IMG/VR virus record: IMGVR_UViG_3300006641_000077
Coordinates: 1 to 37,363 of that record
Source: a virus
Length of the DNA stretch: 37,363 bases
Strand: one strand, 5' to 3'
The translations under genes and the position numbers were made by a program. Below the pieces are notes generated by a model. That model was not told where the DNA came from, made no database searches, and worked only from the letters and a program-made list of their open reading frames with translations. Positions 17,601 through 25,625 of the stretch are shown here, piece by piece. Every line of letters starts with the position of its first letter. Position 1 is the first letter of the stretch.

Positions 17601-20600
17601 ACCCAATAGTCACTATCTGGATTTAAATATAGTTTACCGATGAAACGATAAACGGTCGTTTCAACATTACGAGTTGTTGTTGCATATGGCTGCGATACAG
17701 ACAAAGTTTCGACATATGGAAGCATCAATAGATTACTTACTCTAACAATATTTGTGTTAGAATATAGTTCATATCCTATTGCTTGCGTATCATAAATTGG
17801 TCTAATTGAACCTTCTTTTGGATCATAACAAATGTGATGGTCAGGATTGCTTGTATCGGATGTGACAAAACTAGTGAATGAATCTACGAAGATACCATTT
17901 TTAAATCTATCCAGTCCGTTCTCATCAAGAATCTTAAGATCCATTGCAGACTTTTCAAGCAATGAAAGACTTACATAGTTTTCAATGTTGTCCACTCTTT
18001 GTTTCAATACACCAATGTCTTTCATAGTAAATCTAACTTGTGCTGTTCTGGCAGATCCGCAAGCCATATCGCCTCTACCAATTGCTTTGGCGAAAGCTGG
18101 TGATAGTGAAGGATATGGATTAATTGTTAGTTTTGCAACTGACATTAAATGTGGCGGACATGCAGGTGTTATAGGATTTACATTAGGAACACCCTGAATG
18201 ATCATAAATTGACCATACTTATTCAAAGTTACAATGTCTTTTCTTGCCAAGTAATAAGAGAAATCGTAACGAATTGTTTCTGAATCTGCAGGAAGTCTTA
18301 GGCCTGCAGATTCATATTGTAATGTAGTTGGAACAGCAGGATTTGTTGTTGCTCCTGCTGGTGTTGTAGAATCTGCTGCTGTGTTAGTATAAACTGGTCT
18401 AAAGTCCAAAAAGTTCTTTAGATCATATGTGACACCTGTTGTATCGGACTTGTAGATTGGAATTCCAATAGTTGTAATTTCAGTTGCAGAAGGATTCTGA
18501 TCATTAACTGGATAAGAGTCAACAGAAAAATATCCGACGCCTAGTGTATAATCTGGTTGGAAATAATCAAGACATACTAATAGTCTATCATTTGATGTTA
18601 GATATCCAGCTGGTGCGATCAATTGTGCGTGAGTATAGCAATCGTCTCGCTGGCCATTATTAAAAGCAAAATACTTGGTAACATCGGTTCCCTGGGTCGC
18701 ACTCGAAAATGTTGCGCTAGTATCTTTTCTAACTGACTTAACTCTATAAACATCTGAGAAACCTAGATCATAAGGACCGTTTGTTCCGTTTACAGAACTT
18801 GCACAGTTGATAACAACATAACGATCAACCTTAAGAACTTTTCTAACTTCACGAGCCAAGTTTCTTGACATTGTATATGAGACTGTTGCACTCTTAGTTG
18901 CTCCCAAAGTCTCATTAAGATCAAACGTCATACTCGTGTCGGTCGTTGTGACCGATCTAGTTCCAGAAACACCTTTACTAGTCAGATCAATCATATCACC
19001 AGCAAGATAAACTTTTGTCAAAGTATTGCTGGCAATGGTTGCTGGTAAATTTGTTGTAGTAGTTAGATATGTGTTATTAGATACAGATTCAATAATATAT
19101 GTAGAACTACTTCCTGACAATGTAATTCTATCACCAGGATTCAAATTGTTAAATGATGTTCCTGATCCTATTAGCGTCTTTGTGCCGCTTCCCCCGATAG
19201 CAGTACCAGTCAATGAAATAGATGCAGCATCATTAAGTGTTAGAAATATATCTTTAAGATCAGTATCTCCTAATGTACCTGATCCATATGGAAATGTTTC
19301 ATTTGCAATTGTTGAAGATAGTGTAAATGTTCCTGAACTTGTTACTGAAACATCTGATGTCTTTTTAAATAAGAATGATGTGTCAATGTTTCCATCTGGA
19401 CTTCTAATTGTCTTTGTGTGATTAGATCCTGTGTAATACAACATAGGAGTATATGTGTCAACAATGTAAGCATTGTTTGAACTATTTAAAATAACGTCAC
19501 CACCAATGTCTGCTGTAGTGCTGTTATTATAATACACACTCTTGACACTAGAGAATGCATTTGTGCCAAGCATATTGATGTCAAAGAGATGAACTTTCAA
19601 TACTCCATTTGGACTACCTAGATAACTATAAACTGTCCCTGCAGGAGGTGTGCTAGATGATATTGATTTAACTCTAGCAGTACCGATTTTCTTACCTGTC
19701 TGACTTGCTGCTGATCCACCGCCGGTTGAAATTCTTTTCTGTGGCGTGTCATATAGATCAATAAGTTGACCAGAATTGAGATTCCAGGAACCAACGGCTT
19801 CATTGATCTGAATATAGTTTCCTAATTTCGATGTTGATGTTTGATTATTAACATTTGAATATGTGGTTGCTTTTGGTAATGTTAGGAACTCAGTTTTTAT
19901 CTTATTAACTTCATATCCATGAACATATGCTTTACCCTGTTCGACCTGAACAGAAAGTAGATTAAAGTTACCGCCTTTAGAACTTGTTAAATATCCACCG
20001 TTTCCTTGATCTAGATGTTCTTCAATAACTGTGTTAAAGCCTTTTACATAGTAGTCGCCTGATTCATCATAGGTTCTTCTGGCAAGTTCATTCTTAATAA
20101 CGTTGTATTGTGGTCTCTCGTTAATCTCACTGACAATACCATTGTCAATAGTAAATAGATTAACATAGTCCGGGAACCCAGCATTACTATTTAAATCTAG
20201 TCTTGTTAGGATTGGTGTAATCTTAAATCTATCTGCACCTGGTGCTGCATAGTTAGATGACTCTAGAGCAGGGTCTAGAAGTGAACTATCCTTATCAGAT
20301 GTAACAATCTCTTCGTTTAGAACAAATCCGACTTTACAGGTTGGGTTAATACCATATCTATCTACAACTACAGTTTGTGTATCGTGATGAATGAAGTGCT
20401 GTTTGCAGAAACGAACACCCTCTGCTACGGTAAACACAGATCCATATCCTACAGGAATTGTGTTACCAACAATAATTGTTCCTACATTTGATATAAGTGG
20501 TTCATTTGCTGTGAACACTGTTTCATCTGTATTAGCATTACCAGCAGTATATGTTACATATAATGTTTTAGGTTTATCTGTACCTTCTGTTCCGTCTAGA

Positions 20601-20989
20601 ACTAGATTAACGTAAGCCTTAACACCAGTAGTCTGACCTGTAATAGTTTGACCTAGAAAACTATTAATGTCTACATCTTCACCAAATGCGTCTTTATCAT
20701 TGATCTTAACATAGTTTGCTCTGGTGTCAAGTGTAAACTTTCCACCAAGAACCATGCTTCCTTCCATGAACATATGCTGTCCAAATTTCTGGATCTGGTC
20801 TTGAAGTATTGACTGAATCTGTGTTAGTTCTCGTGACTGAACGGCAAATCCTGGCTTGAACAAAATCTTATAATAGTTGTTCTTATGATCAAAGTCATCA
20901 TAATAAGGATTTACATTGAAGTTGGTAGTAACAGAACTTACGTTGGAGTAGAAAAACTCATCGTTAGCATATACTAGGTCGTCAGCCAT
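14645..20989 (-). CDS. giant DUF4815-family baseplate wedge/fibre protein (gp10 position)
   Basis: At 2,114 aa this is the largest gene in the window. The N-terminus (about 20-420: NPYYDDFDHKNNYYKILFKP, then GFAVQSRELTQIQSILQDQI) matches the DUF4815 domain of aquatic T4-like phages. This domain stands in place of, and is often annotated as, baseplate wedge gp10 or a structural tail protein. T4 gp10 has 602 aa, so this is about 3.5 times longer. The middle, about 1150-1500, is Thr/Ser-rich low-complexity sequence (TTTTNTYQTVTSTSTQ). The C-terminal third is beta-rich. It follows gp8 with AAGGA before ATG, as gene 10 follows 8 and 9 in T4. Likely a wedge component that anchors fibres. Confidence 0.85.
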   Translation of the reverse strand: MADDLVYANDEFFYSNVSSVTTNFNVNPYYDDFDHKNNYYKILFKPGFAVQSRELTQIQSILQDQIQKFGQHMFMEGSMVLGGKFTLDTRANYVKINDKDAFGEDVDINSFLGQTITGQTTGVKAYVNLVLDGTEGTDKPKTLYVTYTAGNANTDETVFTANEPLISNVGTIIVGNTIPVGYGSVFTVAEGVRFCKQHFIHHDTQTVVVDRYGINPTCKVGFVLNEEIVTSDKDSSLLDPALESSNYAAPGADRFKITPILTRLDLNSNAGFPDYVNLFTIDNGIVSEINERPQYNVIKNELARRTYDESGDYYVKGFNTVIEEHLDQGNGGYLTSSKGGNFNLLSVQVEQGKAYVHGYEVNKIKTEFLTLPKATTYSNVNNQTSTSKLGNYIQINEAVGSWNLNSGQLIDLYDTPQKRISTGGGSAASQTGKKIGTARVKSISSSTPPAGTVYSYLGSPNGVLKVHLFDINMLGTNAFSSVKSVYYNNSTTADIGGDVILNSSNNAYIVDTYTPMLYYTGSNHTKTIRSPDGNIDTSFLFKKTSDVSVTSSGTFTLSSTIANETFPYGSGTLGDTDLKDIFLTLNDAASISLTGTAIGGSGTKTLIGSGTSFNNLNPGDRITLSGSSSTYIIESVSNNTYLTTTTNLPATIASNTLTKVYLAGDMIDLTSKGVSGTRSVTTTDTSMTFDLNETLGATKSATVSYTMSRNLAREVRKVLKVDRYVVINCASSVNGTNGPYDLGFSDVYRVKSVRKDTSATFSSATQGTDVTKYFAFNNGQRDDCYTHAQLIAPAGYLTSNDRLLVCLDYFQPDYTLGVGYFSVDSYPVNDQNPSATEITTIGIPIYKSDTTGVTYDLKNFLDFRPVYTNTAADSTTPAGATTNPAVPTTLQYESAGLRLPADSETIRYDFSYYLARKDIVTLNKYGQFMIIQGVPNVNPITPACPPHLMSVAKLTINPYPSLSPAFAKAIGRGDMACGSARTAQVRFTMKDIGVLKQRVDNIENYVSLSLLEKSAMDLKILDENGLDRFKNGIFVDSFTSFVTSDTSNPDHHICYDPKEGSIRPIYDTQAIGYELYSNTNIVRVSNLLMLPYVETLSVSQPYATTTRNVETTVYRFIGKLYLNPDSDYWVNTNRLASQTFSFGATDADVTPYSMVYGAYQTTVTGITTTDPVLISSTSSTSSVAGPASSGGTNTVTYTGMEIKTALPSLISTYGASTPITVDPNFFTRLIYGINNFLTAIAPPPAPQIPIRTLPKTLGELNDLITYGASQIPPLPSVWISPRDTLTLQITGSSISITATTTTTNTYQTVTSTSTQASRTFTETFQSLQTETQSIGDKVVAVAPIADIRPQTIAFEARGVKASTRHYVYFDGQLMNDYVTPARLADVVVMGAPDNGSNTVINSANYVKTGAEGDKLYSDENGRVYGFLRIPSDSSKSFRTGSKEVTVTDSPTDEPDATSSAVTFFNAQGITQTVQETIISTSHVVTETKTGVQVDPVVVSNTTNTYSVTSTSVSQNTVPGPTTVTGKYVDRISCMAYSFKLNTPSGEEGTFLTSVDVFFSEKDPNLGVWFEVRAMDAAGNITKTQVPDSEVWLESSQVNTSGNGSVATNVKFKAPIFLLNNQEYAFIIHTVGINPNYYMYVSVLGQEDILTKRPVNDRPLTGTLYTTNNNTDWNIVDRVDLKINFYRAKFTSRTGEAVIGNQSREYVALPLTPATGANSAWFGERLLSDDELNLTTPVGGTISVGNFIIGQNSGANSVVRSIDGSRYKMTGGHYKVGESLSVYFANMTSKGVTSTIASKNTAEGTIYKAHPKSNATSTLHSNSIILTITESNGLFRANDVLFGQLSDNTVNVTAISKFVYSSVQFEPSYLDFIPTDCQFSMLTTGNNEIEGTDYLPIAISSPVDFDQEKAILSRSREISTFAGRQSNRVKINMTTTSDYVSPVVNIDRTYTVYIQNLINSNTAGEIASSGGGLKNKYISQIITLADGQDAEDLRIILTAYRPPTSNADFIVYTRISHGEDFESIRGRDWIEMEAFDTKSYSSLTNRKDWREFQFKFPDSYMTGRNDQDSPIVEYTNSANTLFQGFKQYQIKIGLKSDSSAIFPRVADLRVIALQK

Positions 20990-21003
20990 TTAAATTTGTC
21001 CTT

Positions 21004-22329
21004 TTAGAATTTCAGAATTATTTTGAAGTCCTCAACTTGATCGGAGGATCTTTCTATTGGAATTATGTTATCAATATATAGTAAATTTCCAGTATAGCGT
21101 CTCATACCGGGATAAGTTATTGATCCTAAGAATCTAGATGCGGTGCTGGTGATACCATTAACTAGTTCTGATGATGGAACACCTTTTGTATTTGATACTT
21201 TAAGTTGATTGTTAGCAGAATCCCATTCAACAACGGTAGCACTAAATGTTGCTGCTGCTAATGATGTACCTTGATATACAATTTCATCTTCAATATATTC
21301 AGCAGATGTTCCATTTAATGTGAGTGTCATTAGTTGGTCTACTGCTGTATTAGACATTACTTTTGTGCCATCGTATGTGTAAGGGTCTTCAATTAAGGCA
21401 ACCTGTCTGTAATCGTTTTCTACTGTCAATACTCCATTTTCTGATGTTTTAATTCGTGTATTGATCAGAAGATTAGAACCACCAAGTTCAACTAATGGAT
21501 CTGAACCATGTCCTCCACGTGGACTTATAATAGGCTTTGCGATTGCTCCGCTACCGGTAGCAGAAGATAAAGTGACATTTGCATAAGTATAGTTTATACC
21601 ACGATTTGTCATGATGATAGAGGACACCGTATTTGATACTGTGTTTCTTACAGCAATTGCAGTTGCTTCTTGACCATCACCAACAATAGATACGGTTATA
21701 TCATTTGCAGTATAACCACTTCCGAAGTTTGTTAAGACTATACTATGAATGCCACCTTGAATAGCACTATTTTGAACCTGCCACTGCAACGAACCGTCAT
21801 TTACAGTAAGTGACTTTACAGGAATATAATCAGATGTTACGAATCTCAATTGTTCTTCGGCAGACACGGTATACATGTATTTCCAAATATAACCATCTTC
21901 GGATTGAACATCTGTTATGGTTGAGATAGATGTTGGTTTAGATGTAGAGTTTGCCCCATAATTATTGGCAATACATTTATAAACGTTCCAATCATCTGTT
22001 ACAACATAGAACTTTGAAGTATCAGATTTTAAAATTTTAGAGTCTGCTTTGTCATCATAAGCAGCATATACAGTATTTGCTGTCCAATCAAATCTAGGAA
22101 TAACGTGTCTAATGTCATTACCAGAAACCTTTTTAGCACCTATCATATTGTCCCAGACTTCATAAAAGGTGTTAATGCTTGTGTTGGCCTGAGGAGGAAC
22201 TGCATCGTCTGGCCATGCTGTTGTTCGTCCAAAAGTCAAATAAACATTAGAAGGTATCGGTTCATTGACCGACTCCTTAAACTGTTTTGCACTATAAACT
22301 TGAAGATATTTTGAATGTACCGATGACAA
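21004..22329 (-). CDS. 8: baseplate wedge protein gp8
   Basis: A protein of 441 aa against 334 in T4. The family features are SAKQFKESVNEP, YLTFGRTTAWPDD, the conserved VWDNMIGAKKV and VIPRFDW, then VYKCIANNYG and EDGYIWKYMY. The last residues, VEDFKIILKF, match the typical gp8 end 'E.INILFTF'. Residues about 196-275 are an insertion made of the GxGY...GxGxxA beta module also seen in gp6 and gp7. The start is TTG at 22327-22329, which has AAGGA 8 bases upstream; the first ATG in the frame lies inside the conserved domain. A late-type promoter box lies at 22354-22361. gp8 dimers bridge the wedge in T4 baseplates. Confidence 0.9.
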   Translation of the reverse strand: MSSVHSKYLQVYSAKQFKESVNEPIPSNVYLTFGRTTAWPDDAVPPQANTSINTFYEVWDNMIGAKKVSGNDIRHVIPRFDWTANTVYAAYDDKADSKILKSDTSKFYVVTDDWNVYKCIANNYGANSTSKPTSISTITDVQSEDGYIWKYMYTVSAEEQLRFVTSDYIPVKSLTVNDGSLQWQVQNSAIQGGIHSIVLTNFGSGYTANDITVSIVGDGQEATAIAVRNTVSNTVSSIIMTNRGINYTYANVTLSSATGSGAIAKPIISPRGGHGSDPLVELGGSNLLINTRIKTSENGVLTVENDYRQVALIEDPYTYDGTKVMSNTAVDQLMTLTLNGTSAEYIEDEIVYQGTSLAAATFSATVVEWDSANNQLKVSNTKGVPSSELVNGITSTASRFLGSITYPGMRRYTGNLLYIDNIIPIERSSDQVEDFKIILKF

Positions 22330-22349
22330 AAATATATTCCTTCTATTTT

Positions 22350-25300
22350 TTAATATTTATGTAACGTGACATATGCGTGTCCAGTATTGTTAGGTAGAAG
22401 ATTTGATAGATTACTGCTAACATTGATATCAGTATGCTTGATACTATATTCATTTGTATTGGCAACATTAGTTATAGTATATACGCCATTACTAATCTTA
22501 GACACATTACCTGTATCAATAAGAATACCTACAGAATTTCCTAACAATAATCCATGGTTCTGTCTAAACAATGAGACGTTTGCATATCCTCTATAGACAA
22601 CAACTGTTCCATTCGAGTTCAATACATTAGATGTGTCCATATACATTGTATTAGCATCAATGACAGAAATACTATAAACACCGTTTGAAATATTTGTAGT
22701 ATCACCACTGGTAAACCACATTCTAACATTATCATTGTTTGTGAAACCATGTGATTGAATCGTCAATATTACGTTAGATGTTTTAACATATGCACTACCA
22801 TTCTGAGTAATAGGATAAGTTGTGACAACATTAAATGTGTTCTGGGTTACACCTACTGCGGAATATATGGAGTTGACAGCATTTCCTGTGTCACCACTGT
22901 AAAATGTTACATATATCAATTCATTGTTGCTAAGACCGTGATTAGTTTTCGTTAGACTTACAATGTTCAAATGGACATTTGCTGATCCGCTATACGATGT
23001 TGCATTGCCAATGTCTCCATGAACAACTCTAAGTAATGTTGAGTTAGAAAACAAAACTTGATATCTGGTATTAACAAGAGTTGTGTCGCTTGACAAAAAT
23101 TTCAAATACACATTGTCATTGGTAATGAGACCTGTGCTATTTGCTAACACTGTTATTACAGGAACTGAAATAGAGACATTTCCATTTGCCTGATAAGGCT
23201 TCTTAATAACATCAACAGTTTGTCCTGATAGTCCACCTGTTACAGCAGGATATATTACGATTGTTGATGAATTGGCTTCGGTGTAAACGACTTCGGCTAA
23301 TGTGCTATTAACATTAACATAGTCACCAACAACAATAGAAATATCAGAATTTTGTGTCCATTGTGACAGTATAATATAGTTGTTAGTTGCTCCTGAACCC
23401 GAGGCCGCAGTTAGATTGGAAGTAACAGCGTTTGATGAAACAAAAGTTAGATTTCCATTAACAACAGGAACAACAAAGTAACTGGCGTTTGCCGATCTGA
23501 TTGTATATAAACCATTAGTAATATTAGCATATGCTGCTGTATGGAATTTCAAATACACATTATCATTTCTAGATAAGTTGTGGTTAGGAGAATATACAAT
23601 AATACTTGAATTTTGAGTAGAGTATGATGATGCAATATCCGACCTTACATTGTAAGATGCTTCAATAACTTTAGGAGCATATTCGGTTGTAAAGGTATTG
23701 ACGTTATATGTTCCTGTTAGCGTAACATCATCTAAGATGACTCTATAGTTTGTTAGTAACAATTTATTATTAGGAATCGTAGATGTAGCATTAGATGCGA
23801 TGTCAATATCATTGAAATCGGTTAGTAGATAATCACCAAACATCTTTGTGCCAGCAGGATGAACAAGATCCCTAATAGCCTTCGAATACTTTCTGGTTGA
23901 TTCATCTATCTTAATAACGTAAGAGAAGTTTTGATAATAATCTCTGTCTTGCAAGAAGTTAAATGAACTAATAAATCCATCATCGTTTAGGAATCTTCCT
24001 GGGAAAGTATATGCACCACTAACGATAGACAATGATGCTTGTGCGCCGCTACCAGATGCAACAGAGTCAAAATCTAAAGTTGGTTCGGTTGTATATCCTA
24101 CACCACCAGAAAGAAGTCTTAGACTTAAAATTTTACCGAACGTTGCTGCTGAAGCAACTAATGTTTCACCATCACCAATTATGGATCTAGCAACAATGTT
24201 AGCACCATTTCCTGTAGATGTTGAAACTGTTATTGCAGGCAGTGTTGATTGTTCATATCCGGATCCACCGATCATGTGTCCTGGCATTTGTCTAAACTTA
24301 ACTTCTGTGATCATACCATTAGCTGCCACGGCACTGACATTGGCTTTTGCACCGACACCATAACTGCCATAAGGATTAGTGAAAACTAGTTCATCGCCCA
24401 CTACATAATTAAGACCACCGTCAACAATTTCCATTCTACCTAGAATACCTAGAGAACGAATCACTGTATTTGCTTCCACGTCTATTGATGGACTTGAACT
24501 ATAACCATCGCCTGTGGTTAGAACAAGGCATGTGGTAACAGGTCCACAATTCGCAAATGTCCAGAATGACATTGAGTTCTGAACCCAATGATTAAGAGGA
24601 TTGACAATACTACTATTGAGATTGGTATATCTAACGTTATTAATCGCTGTATTTGATTCCAGGCTTATTGTAGATGACACCAAATTATAACTATTAGGAT
24701 GATACTTTTCAGACAAATCTACGGAGAATACATTACCAGTAGCACCAACTCCGCCGCCGCCAGATATGATCAGATCGTCATCAACTCTAAATCCAGCACC
24801 ACCTAAACTTACACCAATTGATGATAAAGAACCTTTTGTTGTAGATGATACAATAACCTGAGCACCATTGCCACCACCACCAACAACAGGAATTGTTGTT
24901 CCCTCAACATATCCAGTGCCTCCATTTGCTAGACTAATAGCAACTACAGCGCCGGAGAATAGATTTGCGGATAGATACTTAGTTCCTGTCTCCTCTTCAA
25001 ATAGAGAATATATGGTTTCACCATTGATAAATGATCTATACTCATTTGACAGTTTTAGTTCTGTTACAAGTTGTCCCTTGTCATAATAGACATCAATAGT
25101 TTCAACAATCGCCGTAGCACCAGACTGTAGTCCTGTAATTCTCTTATTAATAAAATTGTTATAGGCAATTGTGTTTGATGTATTGTTTACTTGAAGGTCA
25201 CCTATTCTGACAGACTTTTCGATAAACCACTTACCATCAGAAGCACGTAGAACATCTCTCTTTGGATAATAAAATTCAACTTCTTTGTTAAATAGAATGC

Positions 25301-25625
25301 GAAGAAGAAATCGCACAGACTTTTCCGTGCCACGTGAACGATAAAAGTCTTTAACATGCTTTAGTATTAATTTCTTATCAGCAAGAATATTTTCTGGAAG
25401 TAACTTAATAAAGTTGTCGTATAACTTTTGTAAAAACTCGTCTTCAGCAAGATCAACATTCTTGTATTGATTAAAGTTCTTGGCGACGTTGCCTACTTGA
25501 TTATTCTGTTCCAGAAATTTATAATAGTCTTCTAGAAAGGTAACAAAGGTCTCATGGTCGTCCTTAACGAACTGCGGTACTTGCGACGATATAAGGTGTG
25601 AGGTTTTGTTATTTGATACTGCCAT
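22350..25625 (-). CDS. 7: baseplate wedge protein gp7-like
   Basis: A protein of 1,091 aa, close to T4 gp7 (1,032). The N-terminal 140 residues (PQFVKDDHETFVTFLEDYYK, DFYRSRGTEKSVRFLLRILF) are the conserved wedge domain found in gp7-position proteins of T4-like aquatic phages. Residues about 228-545 contain several glycine-rich beta modules (NGGTGYVEGTTIPVVGGGGN). From about 650 to the end there are five repeats of about 60-80 aa with the signature 'HGxxNNDNVYLxFxSGDT...NGVYxI'. Gene order between gp6 (1-bp overlap in ATAATG) and gp8 supports the call, and gp6-7-8 is also the T4 order. Direct similarity to T4 gp7 is not visible by eye. Confidence 0.8.
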   Translation of the reverse strand: MAVSNNKTSHLISSQVPQFVKDDHETFVTFLEDYYKFLEQNNQVGNVAKNFNQYKNVDLAEDEFLQKLYDNFIKLLPENILADKKLILKHVKDFYRSRGTEKSVRFLLRILFNKEVEFYYPKRDVLRASDGKWFIEKSVRIGDLQVNNTSNTIAYNNFINKRITGLQSGATAIVETIDVYYDKGQLVTELKLSNEYRSFINGETIYSLFEEETGTKYLSANLFSGAVVAISLANGGTGYVEGTTIPVVGGGGNGAQVIVSSTTKGSLSSIGVSLGGAGFRVDDDLIISGGGGVGATGNVFSVDLSEKYHPNSYNLVSSTISLESNTAINNVRYTNLNSSIVNPLNHWVQNSMSFWTFANCGPVTTCLVLTTGDGYSSSPSIDVEANTVIRSLGILGRMEIVDGGLNYVVGDELVFTNPYGSYGVGAKANVSAVAANGMITEVKFRQMPGHMIGGSGYEQSTLPAITVSTSTGNGANIVARSIIGDGETLVASAATFGKILSLRLLSGGVGYTTEPTLDFDSVASGSGAQASLSIVSGAYTFPGRFLNDDGFISSFNFLQDRDYYQNFSYVIKIDESTRKYSKAIRDLVHPAGTKMFGDYLLTDFNDIDIASNATSTIPNNKLLLTNYRVILDDVTLTGTYNVNTFTTEYAPKVIEASYNVRSDIASSYSTQNSSIIVYSPNHNLSRNDNVYLKFHTAAYANITNGLYTIRSANASYFVVPVVNGNLTFVSSNAVTSNLTAASGSGATNNYIILSQWTQNSDISIVVGDYVNVNSTLAEVVYTEANSSTIVIYPAVTGGLSGQTVDVIKKPYQANGNVSISVPVITVLANSTGLITNDNVYLKFLSSDTTLVNTRYQVLFSNSTLLRVVHGDIGNATSYSGSANVHLNIVSLTKTNHGLSNNELIYVTFYSGDTGNAVNSIYSAVGVTQNTFNVVTTYPITQNGSAYVKTSNVILTIQSHGFTNNDNVRMWFTSGDTTNISNGVYSISVIDANTMYMDTSNVLNSNGTVVVYRGYANVSLFRQNHGLLLGNSVGILIDTGNVSKISNGVYTITNVANTNEYSIKHTDINVSSNLSNLLPNNTGHAYVTLHKY
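22354..22361 (-). promoter_or_regulatory. T4-late-type promoter box CATAAATA before gp8
   Basis: The minus strand reads CATAAATA (7 of 8 to TATAAATA) in the last codons of gp7, 25 bases before the TTG start of gp8. AAGGA follows 8 bases before the start. Such a box could give gp8 and the downstream fibre genes their own late transcript. Confidence 0.55.
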
